Source: Pseudomonadota bacterium (GTDB lineage Bacteria; Pseudomonadota; Gammaproteobacteria; Steroidobacterales; MnTg04). Taken from it: a stretch of DNA of 35,276 nucleotides. The notes beneath the pieces are model-generated. The model was not told the origin of the DNA. It searched no databases and saw only the letters and a program-made list of their open reading frames with translations. How positions within the stretch are numbered: position 1 is the first letter of the stretch; each line of letters opens with the position of its first letter. Where the stretch lies: positions 1 to 35,276 of the forward strand of contig JADFSO010000027.1 of the NCBI GenBank assembly GCA_022560735.1. Reading direction: 5' to 3'. Below, one piece after another: positions 26,026 to 34,893 of this stretch. The position numbers and the translations under genes are program-made.

Positions 26026-26062
26026 CCCGCATGTCACCAGGGCGATAAGCGCCGGGAACCCG
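26023..26062 (+). repeat. Two-hairpin intergenic element, copy 1 (before acuI)
   Basis: It begins with TGACCCGCAT, then TCACCA, then GGCG-ATAAG-CGCC (26041-26053) and a tight second hairpin CGGG-AA-CCCG (26053-26062). Copy 2 before prpD shares the first ten bases and TCACCA exactly, and 13 of the next 16 bases. The stem is kept while the loop differs. Confidence 0.5.
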
Positions 26063-26064
26063 TT

Positions 26065-27054
26065 ATGGAAACATTCAAAGCCTTTCGTATACACGACGAT
26101 GACGGGAAAGTCAGCGCCAGGTTCGAAACCCTGACGCTGGACGATCTGAGCGCGGGCGAAGTCGTTATTCGCTCGTCTTTCTCGTGCATTAACTACAAGG
26201 ATGCGCTGGCGGCGACAGGCGCCGGCAAAATCCTGCGGAAATTCCCGCTGGTCGGTGGCATCGATGTGGCCGGCAAGGTCATCCACAGCGATGACGACCG
26301 CTATGCAGCAGGCGACCCGGTCGTGGTCACCGGTTGCGGGCTCGGCGAAGAATACGATGGCGGCTATGCCGAAATTGTCCGGGTCAAGGGCGACAGCGTG
26401 ATCCCGCTTCCCGATGGCCTCAGTGAGAAACAGGCGATGACGCTGGGCACGGCGGGGTTTACCGCGGCGCTGGCGATTACCCGCATGGAGCACAACGGGC
26501 TGACGCCGGAAGCCGGACCGGTGGTGGTGACCGGCGCCACCGGTGGCGTGGGCAGCCTGGCGGTGGACATGCTGGCCGGCGCCGGTTACCGGGTCACCGC
26601 GGTGACCGGTAAGGCTGATGCTTCGTCCTATCTGGAAACGCTGGGCGCCAGTGAGATTTTGCTGCGCGAACAGATCGATTTCGGCAGCCGGCCCATGGAA
26701 AAGGCGATCTGGGCCGGGGCGGTGGATAATGTCGGTGGCGAAATGCTGAGCTGGCTGACTCGCACGATGAGCTGGTGGGGAAGCATCGCCAGCATCGGGC
26801 TGGTCGGGGGTCACGAACTTCATACCACGGTGATGCCGTTCATATTGCGCGGCATAAACTTGCTGGGGATCAATTCGATGGCGACGCCGCGCGAGCTGCG
26901 CCTGAAAATATGGCAACGGCTGGCCGGTGATCTCAGGCCAGGCCACCTGGAACGGATTTGCGCCCAGGTCATAGCCTTCGACCAGTTAGCGGGCGCATTC
27001 GACGATTGCCTGCACGGCAAAAATATCGGTCGCAGCGTCGTCAAGATCGCGTAG
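26065..27054 (+). CDS. acuI: Acrylyl-CoA reductase / YhdH-family quinone oxidoreductase
   Basis: The protein has 329 residues, the standard length for AcuI/YhdH. The N-terminus [45 protein letters not shown] and [15 protein letters not shown] are strongly typical of this medium-chain reductase subfamily. The nucleotide-binding loop is [21 protein letters not shown]. AcuI reduces acryloyl-CoA to propionyl-CoA with NADPH in dimethylsulfoniopropionate, acrylate or 3-hydroxypropionate use. The gene lies directly before prpBCD, which consumes propionyl-CoA, and this strengthens the assignment. The ATG lacks a strong ribosome binding site and sits just behind the two-hairpin element. It has no signal peptide and should act in the cytosol. 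Confidence 0.87.
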   Translation: METFKAFRIHDDDGKVSARFETLTLDDLSAGEVVIRSSFSCINYKDALAATGAGKILRKFPLVGGIDVAGKVIHSDDDRYAAGDPVVVTGCGLGEEYDGGYAEIVRVKGDSVIPLPDGLSEKQAMTLGTAGFTAALAITRMEHNGLTPEAGPVVVTGATGGVGSLAVDMLAGAGYRVTAVTGKADASSYLETLGASEILLREQIDFGSRPMEKAIWAGAVDNVGGEMLSWLTRTMSWWGSIASIGLVGGHELHTTVMPFILRGINLLGINSMATPRELRLKIWQRLAGDLRPGHLERICAQVIAFDQLAGAFDDCLHGKNIGRSVVKIA

Positions 27055-27125
27055 ACCCCCGGCCGCGCCCCTGCATTTGGGAAACGGCGCTCCGCTGCGC
27101 TAACATAACCGCCCATTTTGCAACA

Positions 27126-27140
27126 CCGTTGAATCAACGG
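27126..27140. promoter_or_regulatory. 15-bp inverted repeat before prpB, possible operator
   Basis: CCGTTGA-A-TCAACGG is a perfect inverted repeat with 7-bp arms around one base, ending 24 bases before the prpB ATG and just upstream of its GGAG site. It could bind a dimeric regulator of the propionate genes or form an mRNA hairpin. No regulator gene is in the window. Confidence 0.4.
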
Positions 27141-27164
27141 CGGCCATCCGGAGATGACGACAGC

Positions 27165-28052
27165 ATGAGCACAATTCATTCAGCGGGTGAGCGCCTCTGG
27201 CAGGCCATGGGCGAAGAAAGCCCGCTCCAGGTCGTGGGAACCATCAACGCGTTTAGCGCATTACAGGCAAGAAAATCCGGTTTTAAAGCGATCTACCTGT
27301 CCGGCGCCGGTGTCGCCAACGCTTCTTTCGGCTTTCCCGATCTGGGTATCACCAGCCTCAACGATGTCTGCGAGGATGTGCGCAGAATCTGCGGCGCAGT
27401 CGAATTGCCGTTGCTGGTCGATGCCGATACCGGTTGGGGTCAGGCGTTCATGATTGCGCGGACGGCACACGATTTGTGCGTGGCGGGCGCGGCCGGCATG
27501 CACATGGAAGACCAGGTTGGCGCCAAGCGTTGTGGCCACAGGCCAGGCAAGGAACTGGTTGCGGCCGGCGAAATGGCGGACCGGATCAAGGCGGCGGTGG
27601 ATGGCCGGCCCGACGACCGTTTCGTTATCATGGCGCGCACCGATGCCCACGCGGTGGAAGGTCAGCAGGCCGCGATCGACCGGGCGTTGCACTATGTTGA
27701 AGCGGGCGCCGATATGATTTTCGCCGAAGCGCTGACCGAGCTGGACGAATATCGGGATTTTGTAACGCAAGTCGGCGTGCCCGTGCTGGCCAACATCACC
27801 GAGTTTGGCAAAACGCCGTTGTTTAGCCTCGATGAACTGGCGGCTGTCGGTGTGCAGCTTGCGCTGTATCCATTATCCGCGTTCCGGGCCATGAGCAAGG
27901 CTGCCGAGAACGTGTACAGTGTCCTGCGCAAACAAGGCACGCAAAAATCCTGCACCGACGCCATGCAGACCCGCGATGAGTTGTACGCAGTCCTGGACTA
28001 CCACGAATACGAGCGCAAGCTGGACGAACTGTTTGCCGCCGAGAAGTCGTGA
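27165..28052 (+). CDS. prpB: 2-methylisocitrate lyase
   Basis: The protein has 295 residues from the ATG at 27165, with GGAG eleven bases upstream; a longer upstream frame is not conserved. The hallmark KRCGHRPGK holds the catalytic cysteine. LVDADTGWG binds the metal, HMEDQ is the usual isocitrate-lyase family segment, and [14 protein letters not shown] and [12 protein letters not shown] complete the signature. It splits 2-methylisocitrate into pyruvate and succinate, the last step of the methylcitrate cycle. prpC follows after 30 bases, so the two are likely cotranscribed. Confidence 0.95.
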   Translation: MSTIHSAGERLWQAMGEESPLQVVGTINAFSALQARKSGFKAIYLSGAGVANASFGFPDLGITSLNDVCEDVRRICGAVELPLLVDADTGWGQAFMIARTAHDLCVAGAAGMHMEDQVGAKRCGHRPGKELVAAGEMADRIKAAVDGRPDDRFVIMARTDAHAVEGQQAAIDRALHYVEAGADMIFAEALTELDEYRDFVTQVGVPVLANITEFGKTPLFSLDELAAVGVQLALYPLSAFRAMSKAAENVYSVLRKQGTQKSCTDAMQTRDELYAVLDYHEYERKLDELFAAEKS

Positions 28053-28082
28053 CCCCGGGACCAAGCCATTGGAGAGCAAGTA

Positions 28083-29207
28083 ATGAGCGCAAAGAAACCC
28101 CCTGGCGGCCTGGCCGATATAATCGCTGGTGAGACGGCGATCGCCACCGTCGGCAAGGAAGGCGCCGGGCTGACCTATCGCGGATACGACATCGAAGACA
28201 TGGCGAAAAACGCCACCTTCGAAGAAGTCGCCTACCTTTTGCATCATGGCGATCTGCCAAACCGCAAGCAGCTCGACACCTACCTGGCCAAACTCAGAGG
28301 CATGCGGGGCTTGCCGAAGGCGTTAACGGACGTACTCGAGAACACGCCCGCAGATTCGCACCCGATGGACGTATTGCGTACCGGTTGCTCGGTGTTGGGA
28401 AACCTCGAGCCCGAAGGGGATTTTTCCAAGCAAGCTGAGGTCGCCGACCGTTTGCTCGCCTGTTTCCCATCGATGCTGATGTACTGGCATCGCTATCATA
28501 CCGATGGCGTGCGTATCGACACAGAAACCGATGCGAATTCGGTCGCCGGTCATTTCCTGCATCTGCTGCACGGCAAGCCGCCCAGTGATTTCCATCGCCG
28601 GGTGATGGATGTCTCCCTGATTTTGTACGCGGAACACGAGTTCAATGCCTCGACTTTTACCGCCCGCGTCATCGCCGCGACGCTGTCCGATTTCTACTCG
28701 GCCATCACCGGTGCGATCGGCGCTTTGCGCGGGCCATTGCACGGCGGGGCCAACGAAGCCGCGATGGCGCTGATCGAGCGCTTCGAAAACGCGGAACAGG
28801 CTACCGAGGGTATCCATCAGGCCCTCGCGCGGAAAGAGAAAATCATGGGCTTTGGCCACCGTGTCTATACGACATCGGACCCGCGCAACGTCGTGATCAA
28901 GGAACTCTCGCGGCAATTGTCGGAGGAAGTCGGCGATACGCATTTGTTTGCCGTGTCCGAGGCGATCGACAAGGTGATGTGGGATGAAAAGAAACTGTTC
29001 CCGAATGCAGATTTTTATTCGGCGACCGCCTACCATTTCATGGGCATCCCGACGCCGCTGTTCACGCCGATCTTCGTGTGCTCGCGCATCACCGGCTGGT
29101 CCGCCCATATCATGGAGCAACGCGCCGACAACCGCCTGATTCGCCCGGCTGCGGATTACATTGGCCCGAGTTTGCGCGAGTGGGTGCCCATCGCAGAGCG
29201 TGATTGA
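28083..29207 (+). CDS. prpC: 2-methylcitrate synthase
   Basis: The protein has 374 residues, near the length of known PrpC enzymes and shorter than hexameric citrate synthase. The N-terminus GGLADIIAGETAIATVGKEGAGLTYRGYDI is typical of the methylcitrate branch. The catalytic region contains LHGGANEAAM, MGFGHRVYTTSDPRN and the C-terminal RITGWSAHIMEQ with the active-site arginine neighbours. It condenses propionyl-CoA with oxaloacetate. GGAGAG lies eight to twelve bases before the ATG. The position between prpB and prpD supports the call over ordinary citrate synthase. Confidence 0.95.
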   Translation: MSAKKPPGGLADIIAGETAIATVGKEGAGLTYRGYDIEDMAKNATFEEVAYLLHHGDLPNRKQLDTYLAKLRGMRGLPKALTDVLENTPADSHPMDVLRTGCSVLGNLEPEGDFSKQAEVADRLLACFPSMLMYWHRYHTDGVRIDTETDANSVAGHFLHLLHGKPPSDFHRRVMDVSLILYAEHEFNASTFTARVIAATLSDFYSAITGAIGALRGPLHGGANEAAMALIERFENAEQATEGIHQALARKEKIMGFGHRVYTTSDPRNVVIKELSRQLSEEVGDTHLFAVSEAIDKVMWDEKKLFPNADFYSATAYHFMGIPTPLFTPIFVCSRITGWSAHIMEQRADNRLIRPAADYIGPSLREWVPIAERD

Positions 29208-29211
29208 GTTT

Positions 29212-29259
29212 TGACCCGCATAGTTCACCAAGGCGGTAGCCGCCGGGCTTGCCGCCCGG
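29212..29259 (+). repeat. Two-hairpin intergenic element, copy 2 (before prpD)
   Basis: It begins with TGACCCGCAT, then TCACCA, then the hairpin GGCGG-TAG-CCGCC (29232-29244). An overlapping second hairpin CCGGGC-TTGCC-GCCCGG (29243-29248 with 29254-29259) follows. The similarity to copy 1 is given there. The prpD ribosome binding site (CAGGAG) lies just beyond. Confidence 0.5.
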
Positions 29260-29277
29260 TCGTCTTCAGGAGCAAAA

Positions 29278-30729
29278 ATGTCTTCCAGTGATATCCGTTC
29301 CGCCAAACGGCCGGAACCCGACGCGGTGTTAACGAAAATCGCGGACTATGTCTGTGATTACCGGGTCGACAGCGAGTTGGCCTACGACATTGCACGTTAT
29401 TGCCTGATGGATACCCTGGCCTGTGGTTTCCAGGCCTTGTCATTCCCGGCCTGCACCAAGTTGCTTGGGCCCATCGTCCCCGGCGCCACGCTGCCCGGCG
29501 GCGCGCGCGTGCCCGGCACGAGCTTCGAGCTGGAGCCGGTCATGGCGGCGTTCAATATCGGTGCACTGATCCGCTGGCTGGACTTCAACGACACCTGGCT
29601 GGCGGCCGAATGGGGACATCCATCGGACAACCTCGGCGGCATCCTGGCCGTGGCCGATTATCTGAGCCGCCAGGCCGAGGCGAATGGCAAACAGCCGCTG
29701 ACTATCCATGACGTGTTGACCGCGATGATCAAGGCGCACGAAATACAGGGCGTGCTGGCGCTGGAGAACAGCTACAACCGGGTCGGTCTCGATCATGTGC
29801 TGCTGGTGCGGGTGGCAACGACCGCGGTGGTAACGCGCATGCTGGGTGGCGATCGGGAGACCGTCATCAATGCACTGTCCAATGCCTGGATCGATGGCGG
29901 CGCATTGCGCACTTATCGGCACGCGCCCAATACCGGTTCGAGAAAAAGCTGGGCGGCCGGCGATGCGACGAGCCGCGGCGTGCGCCTGTCATTGATGGCG
30001 ATGACCGGGGAGATGGGTTACCCATCGGCGCTGAGCGCGCCGGGCTGGGGCTATTTCGAGGTGTTGTTCGAGGGCAAGGAATTCAGCCTGCCGCAGGAAT
30101 TCGGCAGCTATGTCATGGAGAATATCCTGTTCAAGATATCCTTCCCGGCCGAGTTCCATGCGCAAACCGCGGTCGAATGCGCGATGACTTTGCACCAGCA
30201 GGTCAAGGACCGGCTCGGCGAGATCGAGAAAATCGTCATCGAGACGCAGGAGCCCGGTGTGCGCATCATCGACAAGACCGGCCCGCTGGATAACCCGGCG
30301 GATCGCGACCACTGCATTCAGTACATGGTGGCCATCCCGCTGCTCTTCGGCCGGCTGGTGGCGGCCGATTATGAAAACGACATTGCCGCGGACCCGCGTA
30401 TCGATGCCCTGCGAGACCGCATGGAGGTTGTGGAGAACGAGGGTTTCACGACTTCGTATTTCGATTCCGGGCGGCGTTATATCGGCAATGCTTTACAGGT
30501 CTTCTTTAAAGACGGCAGCAGTACCGAGCGGGTCGAGGTGGAATTCCCCATCGGCCATCGCAAGCGTCGCGCAGAAGGTATGCCGGTGTTGCTAAAGAAA
30601 TTCGAACGCTCGGCGGCGGAGCAGCTCGACGCGGGCCAGTGCCAGGCATTGAATGCGCTGTTTGCCGATCCGCAGCGCCTGTCCGCGATGGCGGTTTCGG
30701 ATTTCATGGCGATGATGGTCAAGGCCTGA
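29278..30729 (+). CDS. prpD: 2-methylcitrate dehydratase
   Basis: The protein has 483 residues, matching PrpD length. Family segments include [74 protein letters not shown] and [18 protein letters not shown]. It dehydrates 2-methylcitrate to methylaconitate without an iron-sulfur cluster; a general aconitase would rehydrate it. No acnD or prpF gene is present, so this organism appears to use the PrpD version of the pathway. CAGGAG precedes the ATG. The gap of 70 bases to prpC is filled by copy 2 of the two-hairpin element. Confidence 0.95.
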   Translation: MSSSDIRSAKRPEPDAVLTKIADYVCDYRVDSELAYDIARYCLMDTLACGFQALSFPACTKLLGPIVPGATLPGGARVPGTSFELEPVMAAFNIGALIRWLDFNDTWLAAEWGHPSDNLGGILAVADYLSRQAEANGKQPLTIHDVLTAMIKAHEIQGVLALENSYNRVGLDHVLLVRVATTAVVTRMLGGDRETVINALSNAWIDGGALRTYRHAPNTGSRKSWAAGDATSRGVRLSLMAMTGEMGYPSALSAPGWGYFEVLFEGKEFSLPQEFGSYVMENILFKISFPAEFHAQTAVECAMTLHQQVKDRLGEIEKIVIETQEPGVRIIDKTGPLDNPADRDHCIQYMVAIPLLFGRLVAADYENDIAADPRIDALRDRMEVVENEGFTTSYFDSGRRYIGNALQVFFKDGSSTERVEVEFPIGHRKRRAEGMPVLLKKFERSAAEQLDAGQCQALNALFADPQRLSAMAVSDFMAMMVKA

Positions 30730-30769
30730 ACCTGCGACGTTTATTCGATGATGCCCGGAGAGTGATATC

Positions 30770-32353
30770 TTGATCAAGGCGATAAATCGACTGCTGGCTG
30801 CGATCGGGGCCTTCGTCGTTGTCGCGATGCTGACGGCCTGGGGTTTCGGGCAATGGCAAAAATCCAGCCAGGCCAGCGCAAACGAAATGCGCAGCTTCGC
30901 GCGCACAAACCCGGCGCCTGAATTTCCATCCGCTTTGGACTGGCTGAACACCGGTGGTCGCGCGCTGAGCGTCGCACAGCTCGGCGGCAAAGTGATCTTG
31001 CTGGATTTCTGGACCTATGGCTGCGTCAACTGTCTGCATATCATCCCCGATCTGAAACGGCTGGAGCAGAAATATGCCGAGGAGCTGGTGGTCATCGGCG
31101 TGCATTCCGGCAAATTCGAACGTGAATCCAGGACCGCGGCAATCAGGCGTTTCGTGCAGCGTTACGAAATCATGCATCCCGTCGTCAATGACGGTGAGCA
31201 CGAGATCTGGCAGGACTATGGCGTCCGCGCGTGGCCGACGCAGGTCGTGATCGACCCTGTCGGCAACATCGTCGGCCAGGTATCCGGGGAGGGAAATTAC
31301 GATTTACTGGATACGATTATCGGCAGGTTGGTGAATGATTTTGAAATCGATCGTTTTGCACTGAACCTGGTTGCCGAAGAACGGCCGGGCGGTCAGCTGA
31401 GTTTTCCCGGCAAGGTGCTGGCCGATACCGCAAATGGCCGCTTGTTTATCGCGGATACCGGGCATCATCGCATCGTGGTTGCCGGTCTGGACGGGCAGGT
31501 GCAACAACTGATCGGCACGGGTCAGGCCGGTTATGCCGATGGGGGTTTTGGCGAAGCGCGTTTTCGTCTGCCGCAGGGCATGACCTTGCTGGACAAAGAC
31601 ACCTTGTTATTGGCGGATACGGAAAATCATGCCATTCGCAGGATAGACCTCGCGCAAAAAACGGTGACGACGATCGCCGGAAACGGCCGGCAAGGCTATA
31701 TGTTTGAAGACCTTGCAGGTCCTGGCGACGGGTTGAATTCTCCGTGGGACCTGTTGCGCATCGGCGACACCGTCTATGTTGCGATGGCGGGACAACACCA
31801 GGTCTGGACCCTGGATCCGGTCAGCGGCCGGCTAAAAGCCTTTGCCGGTTCGCGGCGCGAGCAGCTCAGGGATGGAAAATTGCTTTCGGCAGGGCTCAAC
31901 CAGCCAAGCGGGCTGGCCACCGATGGCGAGAATCTGTATATCGCCGATAGCGAGGCCAGCGCGATCCGCAGCGCGGACCTCGGCGGCGGCGGCAGATTGC
32001 ACACCCTGATTGGAACCGGCCTGTTCGATTTTGGCGATGTCGATGGCCGCGGCCGCAGGGTCAGATTGCAGCACCCGCTCGGCGTGGCCTGGAATGCGGG
32101 CGTGATTTATATCGCGGATACCTACAACAGCAAGATCAAACGCCTGGACCCGGACAGCCTGAAGGTCGTCAGCCTGACGCCCGGGGAGCCGAGCCTGGAA
32201 GAACCGGGTGGTCTGAGCGTTGGCGGGCAGTATCTTTATATCGCTGACACCAACAATCACCGCGTGCGCATATTTGACCTCGACAGCGGGGTACTCAGGG
32301 ATTTTCCGCTACATGATCCGGATGGCCTGCTGGAGGTAAGGCGCCAACGATGA
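30770..32353 (+). CDS. Thioredoxin-like protein with NHL-repeat propeller (NHLRC2-like)
   Basis: The protein has 527 residues from a TTG start with CCGGAG about ten bases upstream. A signal anchor covers about 6-26. A thioredoxin fold (about 50-190) contains the redox motif WTYGCVNCLH (Cys85, Cys88) and the cis-proline region AWPTQVVIDPVGNI. The C-terminal half is a six-bladed NHL beta-propeller with repeats such as RLFIADTGHHRIVVAGLDG, LLADTENHAIRRIDL, LYIADSEASAIRSADL, IYIADTYNSKIKRLD and LYIADTNNHRVRIFDL. The order is that of animal NHLRC2 and its bacterial relatives. A periplasmic thiol-disulfide role is likely; the partner is unknown. The stop overlaps the rsmG start (ATGA), so it is coupled to that housekeeping gene. 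Confidence 0.9.
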   Translation: MIKAINRLLAAIGAFVVVAMLTAWGFGQWQKSSQASANEMRSFARTNPAPEFPSALDWLNTGGRALSVAQLGGKVILLDFWTYGCVNCLHIIPDLKRLEQKYAEELVVIGVHSGKFERESRTAAIRRFVQRYEIMHPVVNDGEHEIWQDYGVRAWPTQVVIDPVGNIVGQVSGEGNYDLLDTIIGRLVNDFEIDRFALNLVAEERPGGQLSFPGKVLADTANGRLFIADTGHHRIVVAGLDGQVQQLIGTGQAGYADGGFGEARFRLPQGMTLLDKDTLLLADTENHAIRRIDLAQKTVTTIAGNGRQGYMFEDLAGPGDGLNSPWDLLRIGDTVYVAMAGQHQVWTLDPVSGRLKAFAGSRREQLRDGKLLSAGLNQPSGLATDGENLYIADSEASAIRSADLGGGGRLHTLIGTGLFDFGDVDGRGRRVRLQHPLGVAWNAGVIYIADTYNSKIKRLDPDSLKVVSLTPGEPSLEEPGGLSVGGQYLYIADTNNHRVRIFDLDSGVLRDFPLHDPDGLLEVRRQR

Positions 32354-32985
32354 CGATTGCGCAAATGTTGCGGCAAGGATTGGCGGAGCTTGGTCAGACC
32401 TTGCCGAGTGGCGCCGAACAAAAGCTGCTGAGCTTTCTCGAACTCTTGCGGCACTGGAACCGCACGATCAACCTGACCGCGGTCCGGGAAATCGATGATA
32501 TGGTCGCGGCCCACCTGCTGGACAGCCTGGCAATCAGGCCGTGGCTGGCTGGCGAGCGGATCCTGGATGTCGGTTCCGGTGCGGGGTTGCCGGGTATTCC
32601 GCTGGCGATCGCTGAACCGCACCGGTCTTTCGTACTGCTCGACAGCGCAGCCAAACGCTGCCGTTTTCTGACCCAGGCCGTGGTCGAACTCGGGCTCGCC
32701 AACGTGCGGGTAGAAAACCGGCGCGTTGAGGATTATCTTGTGAGCTCAGACGAGGGGCCTTCATTTTCGACAATTACCGCAAGGGCATTTTCCAGCCTGG
32801 ATAAATTTGTGGCGGCGGCAGGACATTTGCTCGACGACCGGGGTAGTCTGCTGGCGATGAAAGGGAAAATGCCGCGAGACGAGCTCAACGAGCTGCCCGA
32901 TGGATGGCGGCTGCAGCACGCGGAAAAACTGGTGATACCCGGGCTGGCGGCGGAGCGGCACCTGCTGATTCTCGGCCGGCAATAG
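32350..32985 (+). CDS. rsmG: 16S rRNA (guanine527-N7)-methyltransferase RsmG
   Basis: The protein has 211 residues, normal for RsmG. The family start is seen in [22 protein letters not shown], the S-adenosylmethionine motif in [17 protein letters not shown], and the later motifs in [12 protein letters not shown] and [12 protein letters not shown]. It methylates N7 of G527 in 16S rRNA. The ATG overlaps the stop of the upstream NHL gene, and parA follows after 20 bases, as is usual. Its usual upstream neighbour mnmG is about 15 kb away. Confidence 0.96.
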   Translation: MTIAQMLRQGLAELGQTLPSGAEQKLLSFLELLRHWNRTINLTAVREIDDMVAAHLLDSLAIRPWLAGERILDVGSGAGLPGIPLAIAEPHRSFVLLDSAAKRCRFLTQAVVELGLANVRVENRRVEDYLVSSDEGPSFSTITARAFSSLDKFVAAAGHLLDDRGSLLAMKGKMPRDELNELPDGWRLQHAEKLVIPGLAAERHLLILGRQ

Positions 32986-32992
32986 ACAAAGG

Positions 32993-33005
32993 ATCCGAAA
33001 CGGAT
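32993..33005 (+). promoter_or_regulatory. Hairpin between ribosome binding site and parA ATG
   Basis: ATCCG-AAA-CGGAT forms a perfect 5-bp hairpin that ends at the base before the ATG. The AAAGGA upstream is too far from the ATG in linear sequence (about 13 bases), but folding would bring it close. The fold may tune parA translation. Confidence 0.35.
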
Positions 33006-33797
33006 ATGGCACGAATCATAGCGATTGCGAATCAGAAGGGCGGCGTCGGCAAGACCACGACGGCCGTCAACCTGGCCGCGTCGCTGGCGGCGACAAAACG
33101 CCGCGTTTTACTGGTGGATGTCGATCCGCAGGGCAACGCCACGATGGGTGCCGGCGTGGACAAGTACGAGCTGGAGCGGGGAACCTATGAGGTACTGATG
33201 GGTGAATGCGTTGCCAGGGAGGCCATCCTGAATGTCGAGAACGCACGTTTCGACGTCCTGCCGGGCAACGAGGACCTGACTACCGCCGAGGTCAAGCTGC
33301 TCAACGAATATGGCCGCGAATTGAAACTGCGCAAGGCGCTGGAACCGCTGACCGATGACTATGACTACATCATCATCGATTGTCCGCCATCGATTAACAT
33401 GCTCACGGTCAATGCGCTGACGGCCGCCGATAGTGTGCTAATCCCGATGCAGTGCGAGTATTACGCGTTGGAGGGTTTATCCAGCCTGGTCAGGACCATC
33501 GAACGGATTCGCGAGACGGTCAACCCCAAGCTGCGCATCGAAGGCGTGCTGCGCTGCATGTACGACCCGCGCAACAACCTGGCAAACGATGTATCGGGTC
33601 AATTGATCCTGCATTTCAAGGACAAGGTGTTTCGCACCGTGATCCCCCGCAACATCAGGCTGGCAGAAGCGCCAAGCTTCGGTCTCCCGGTGCTATACCA
33701 CGACAAGAAATCGCGTGGCGCGATGGCTTACCTGGCGTTGGCCGGAGAAATCAACCGCCGGCACGAAGAACACCAGGCGATGGCAAGTACGGCGTAG
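33006..33797 (+). CDS. parA: Chromosome partitioning ATPase ParA (Soj)
   Basis: The protein has 263 residues from the ATG at 33006; a longer frame upstream lies within rsmG. The deviant Walker A is KGGVGKTTT with the signature first lysine, Walker A' is [13 protein letters not shown] and Walker B is YIIIDCPPS. These mark a chromosomal ParA of the Soj type, lacking the long N-terminal DNA-binding domain of plasmid ParA. It moves the ParB-bound origin region to the cell poles. The order rsmG-parA-parB supports a chromosomal, origin-near location. Confidence 0.97.
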   Translation: MARIIAIANQKGGVGKTTTAVNLAASLAATKRRVLLVDVDPQGNATMGAGVDKYELERGTYEVLMGECVAREAILNVENARFDVLPGNEDLTTAEVKLLNEYGRELKLRKALEPLTDDYDYIIIDCPPSINMLTVNALTAADSVLIPMQCEYYALEGLSSLVRTIERIRETVNPKLRIEGVLRCMYDPRNNLANDVSGQLILHFKDKVFRTVIPRNIRLAEAPSFGLPVLYHDKKSRGAMAYLALAGEINRRHEEHQAMASTA

Positions 33798-33847
33798 ATT
33801 AAAAAGGACTTTTGGCGATGAGCGGCAATACGAAGGGGCAGGAATTG

Positions 33848-34705
33848 ATGACGGCGAAACGCAGGGGGCTGGGCCGTGGCCTGGATGTGTTATTGAGTGG
33901 CGCGGTGCCGTTGGGTGGCGACAGTGAAAGCCTGCGCACCTTGCCGATCGACCTGATCAGGCCCGGCCCATTCCAGCCGCGTCAGGATATGCGCGAGGAC
34001 ACGCTGCAGGAGCTGGCCGATTCGATTCGTGCGCAGGGCCTGGTGCAGCCGATCCTGGTTCGACCGCTTGGCAACGGCGAGCAGTTCGAGATCATCGCGG
34101 GCGAGCGCCGTTGGCGTGCCGCACAAATGGCCGGCATGCACGAAATAACCACGATCGTTCGGCGGATTCCGGACAAGGCCGCGATCGCCATGGCGCTGAT
34201 CGAAAACATCCAGCGCGAGGATCTGAATCCGCTGGAAGAGGCGCAAGCGCTGGACCGGCTCATCCGCGAGTTCGAAATGACCCACCAGCAGGCCGCCGAC
34301 GCCATCGGCCGGTCCCGGGCGGCGGTCAGTAATTTGCTGCGGCTGCTCGATCTGGGCGCGCGACTCAAGAAACTGCTGGCGGCCCGCGAGCTGGACATGG
34401 GTCACGCCAGGGCCCTGCTGGGTCTGCCGACCCAGCGCCAGCAGACCGAAGTCGGTTTGCTGGTCGCGAAAAAAGGGCTGTCGGTCAGGGAAACCGAGGC
34501 CCTGGTGCGCCGCCTGCTCAGCGGCGGCAAAAAAGACCGCAAACCGGCGCGCCGCGACCCGGATATCGCTCGCCTGGAGACCGAACTGAGCGAGAAGCTC
34601 GGCGCAAAGGTCAGTCTTAGCCATGGCGCCAAAGGCAAAGGCAAGCTGGTCGTCAGCTACAACAGCCTGGACGAGCTCGAAGGCATCCTCGAACACATCA
34701 AATAA
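33848..34705 (+). CDS. parB: Chromosome partitioning protein ParB (Spo0J)
   Basis: About 285 residues from the ATG at 33848, whose product MTAKRRGLGRGLDVLLSG matches the usual ParB start; starts at 33812 (TTG) and 33818 (ATG, behind AAGGA) are also in frame and may be real. The CTP-binding domain shows PIDLIRPGPFQPRQDM, GLVQPILVRP, GERRWRAAQ and ENIQREDLNPLEEA. The helix-turn-helix is MTHQQAADAIGRSRAAVSNLLRLL. The C-terminal dimerisation domain ends in GKGKLVVSYNSLDELEGILE. It loads on parS sites and slides as a clamp, working with ParA. No consensus parS was seen in this window. Confidence 0.95.
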   Translation: MTAKRRGLGRGLDVLLSGAVPLGGDSESLRTLPIDLIRPGPFQPRQDMREDTLQELADSIRAQGLVQPILVRPLGNGEQFEIIAGERRWRAAQMAGMHEITTIVRRIPDKAAIAMALIENIQREDLNPLEEAQALDRLIREFEMTHQQAADAIGRSRAAVSNLLRLLDLGARLKKLLAARELDMGHARALLGLPTQRQQTEVGLLVAKKGLSVRETEALVRRLLSGGKKDRKPARRDPDIARLETELSEKLGAKVSLSHGAKGKGKLVVSYNSLDELEGILEHIK

Positions 34706-34717
34706 ACCACTGTTTTG

Positions 34718-34746
34718 TTGCCAGTCCAAAAGGTCGCCACTATAAT
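34718..34746 (+). promoter_or_regulatory. Strong promoter upstream of atpI
   Basis: TTGCCA (34718-34723), a 17-base spacer and a perfect TATAAT (34741-34746) make a near-consensus sigma-70 promoter. Transcription should begin near 34753, giving a leader of about 140 bases before atpI. Confidence 0.75.
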
Positions 34747-34762
34747 AGTGCGGCTTTGAGCC

Positions 34763-34863
34763 GCCCCCTGGGCAGATGACAATCCGGGGGCAAACAGGAC
34801 GCCACACGCCGTATTGAAAGACCATCGGTGGTGGCGTTTTTATGTACCCGGGCATGGCCCGGG
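34763..34863 (+). promoter_or_regulatory. Structured leader of atpI with terminator-like hairpin; possible attenuator
   Basis: Three hairpins follow one another. The first pairs GCCCCC (34763-34768) with 34786-34791. The second pairs ACGCCAC (34799-34805) with 34831-34837 and runs into a T tract (to 34841). The third pairs CCCGGGC (34847-34853) with 34857-34863 around ATG. The second looks like an intrinsic terminator placed between promoter and gene, so the leader may be an attenuator or yield a short RNA of about 90 bases. Confidence 0.5.
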
Positions 34864-34893
34864 CCGAAGTCCGAGGATGTAGCAGGGGAATTC

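Noticed and set aside
25801..26946. Minus-strand open frame of 381 codons across the MBL and acuI genes
   Set aside because: It spans two well-recognised plus-strand genes and has no recognisable motif.
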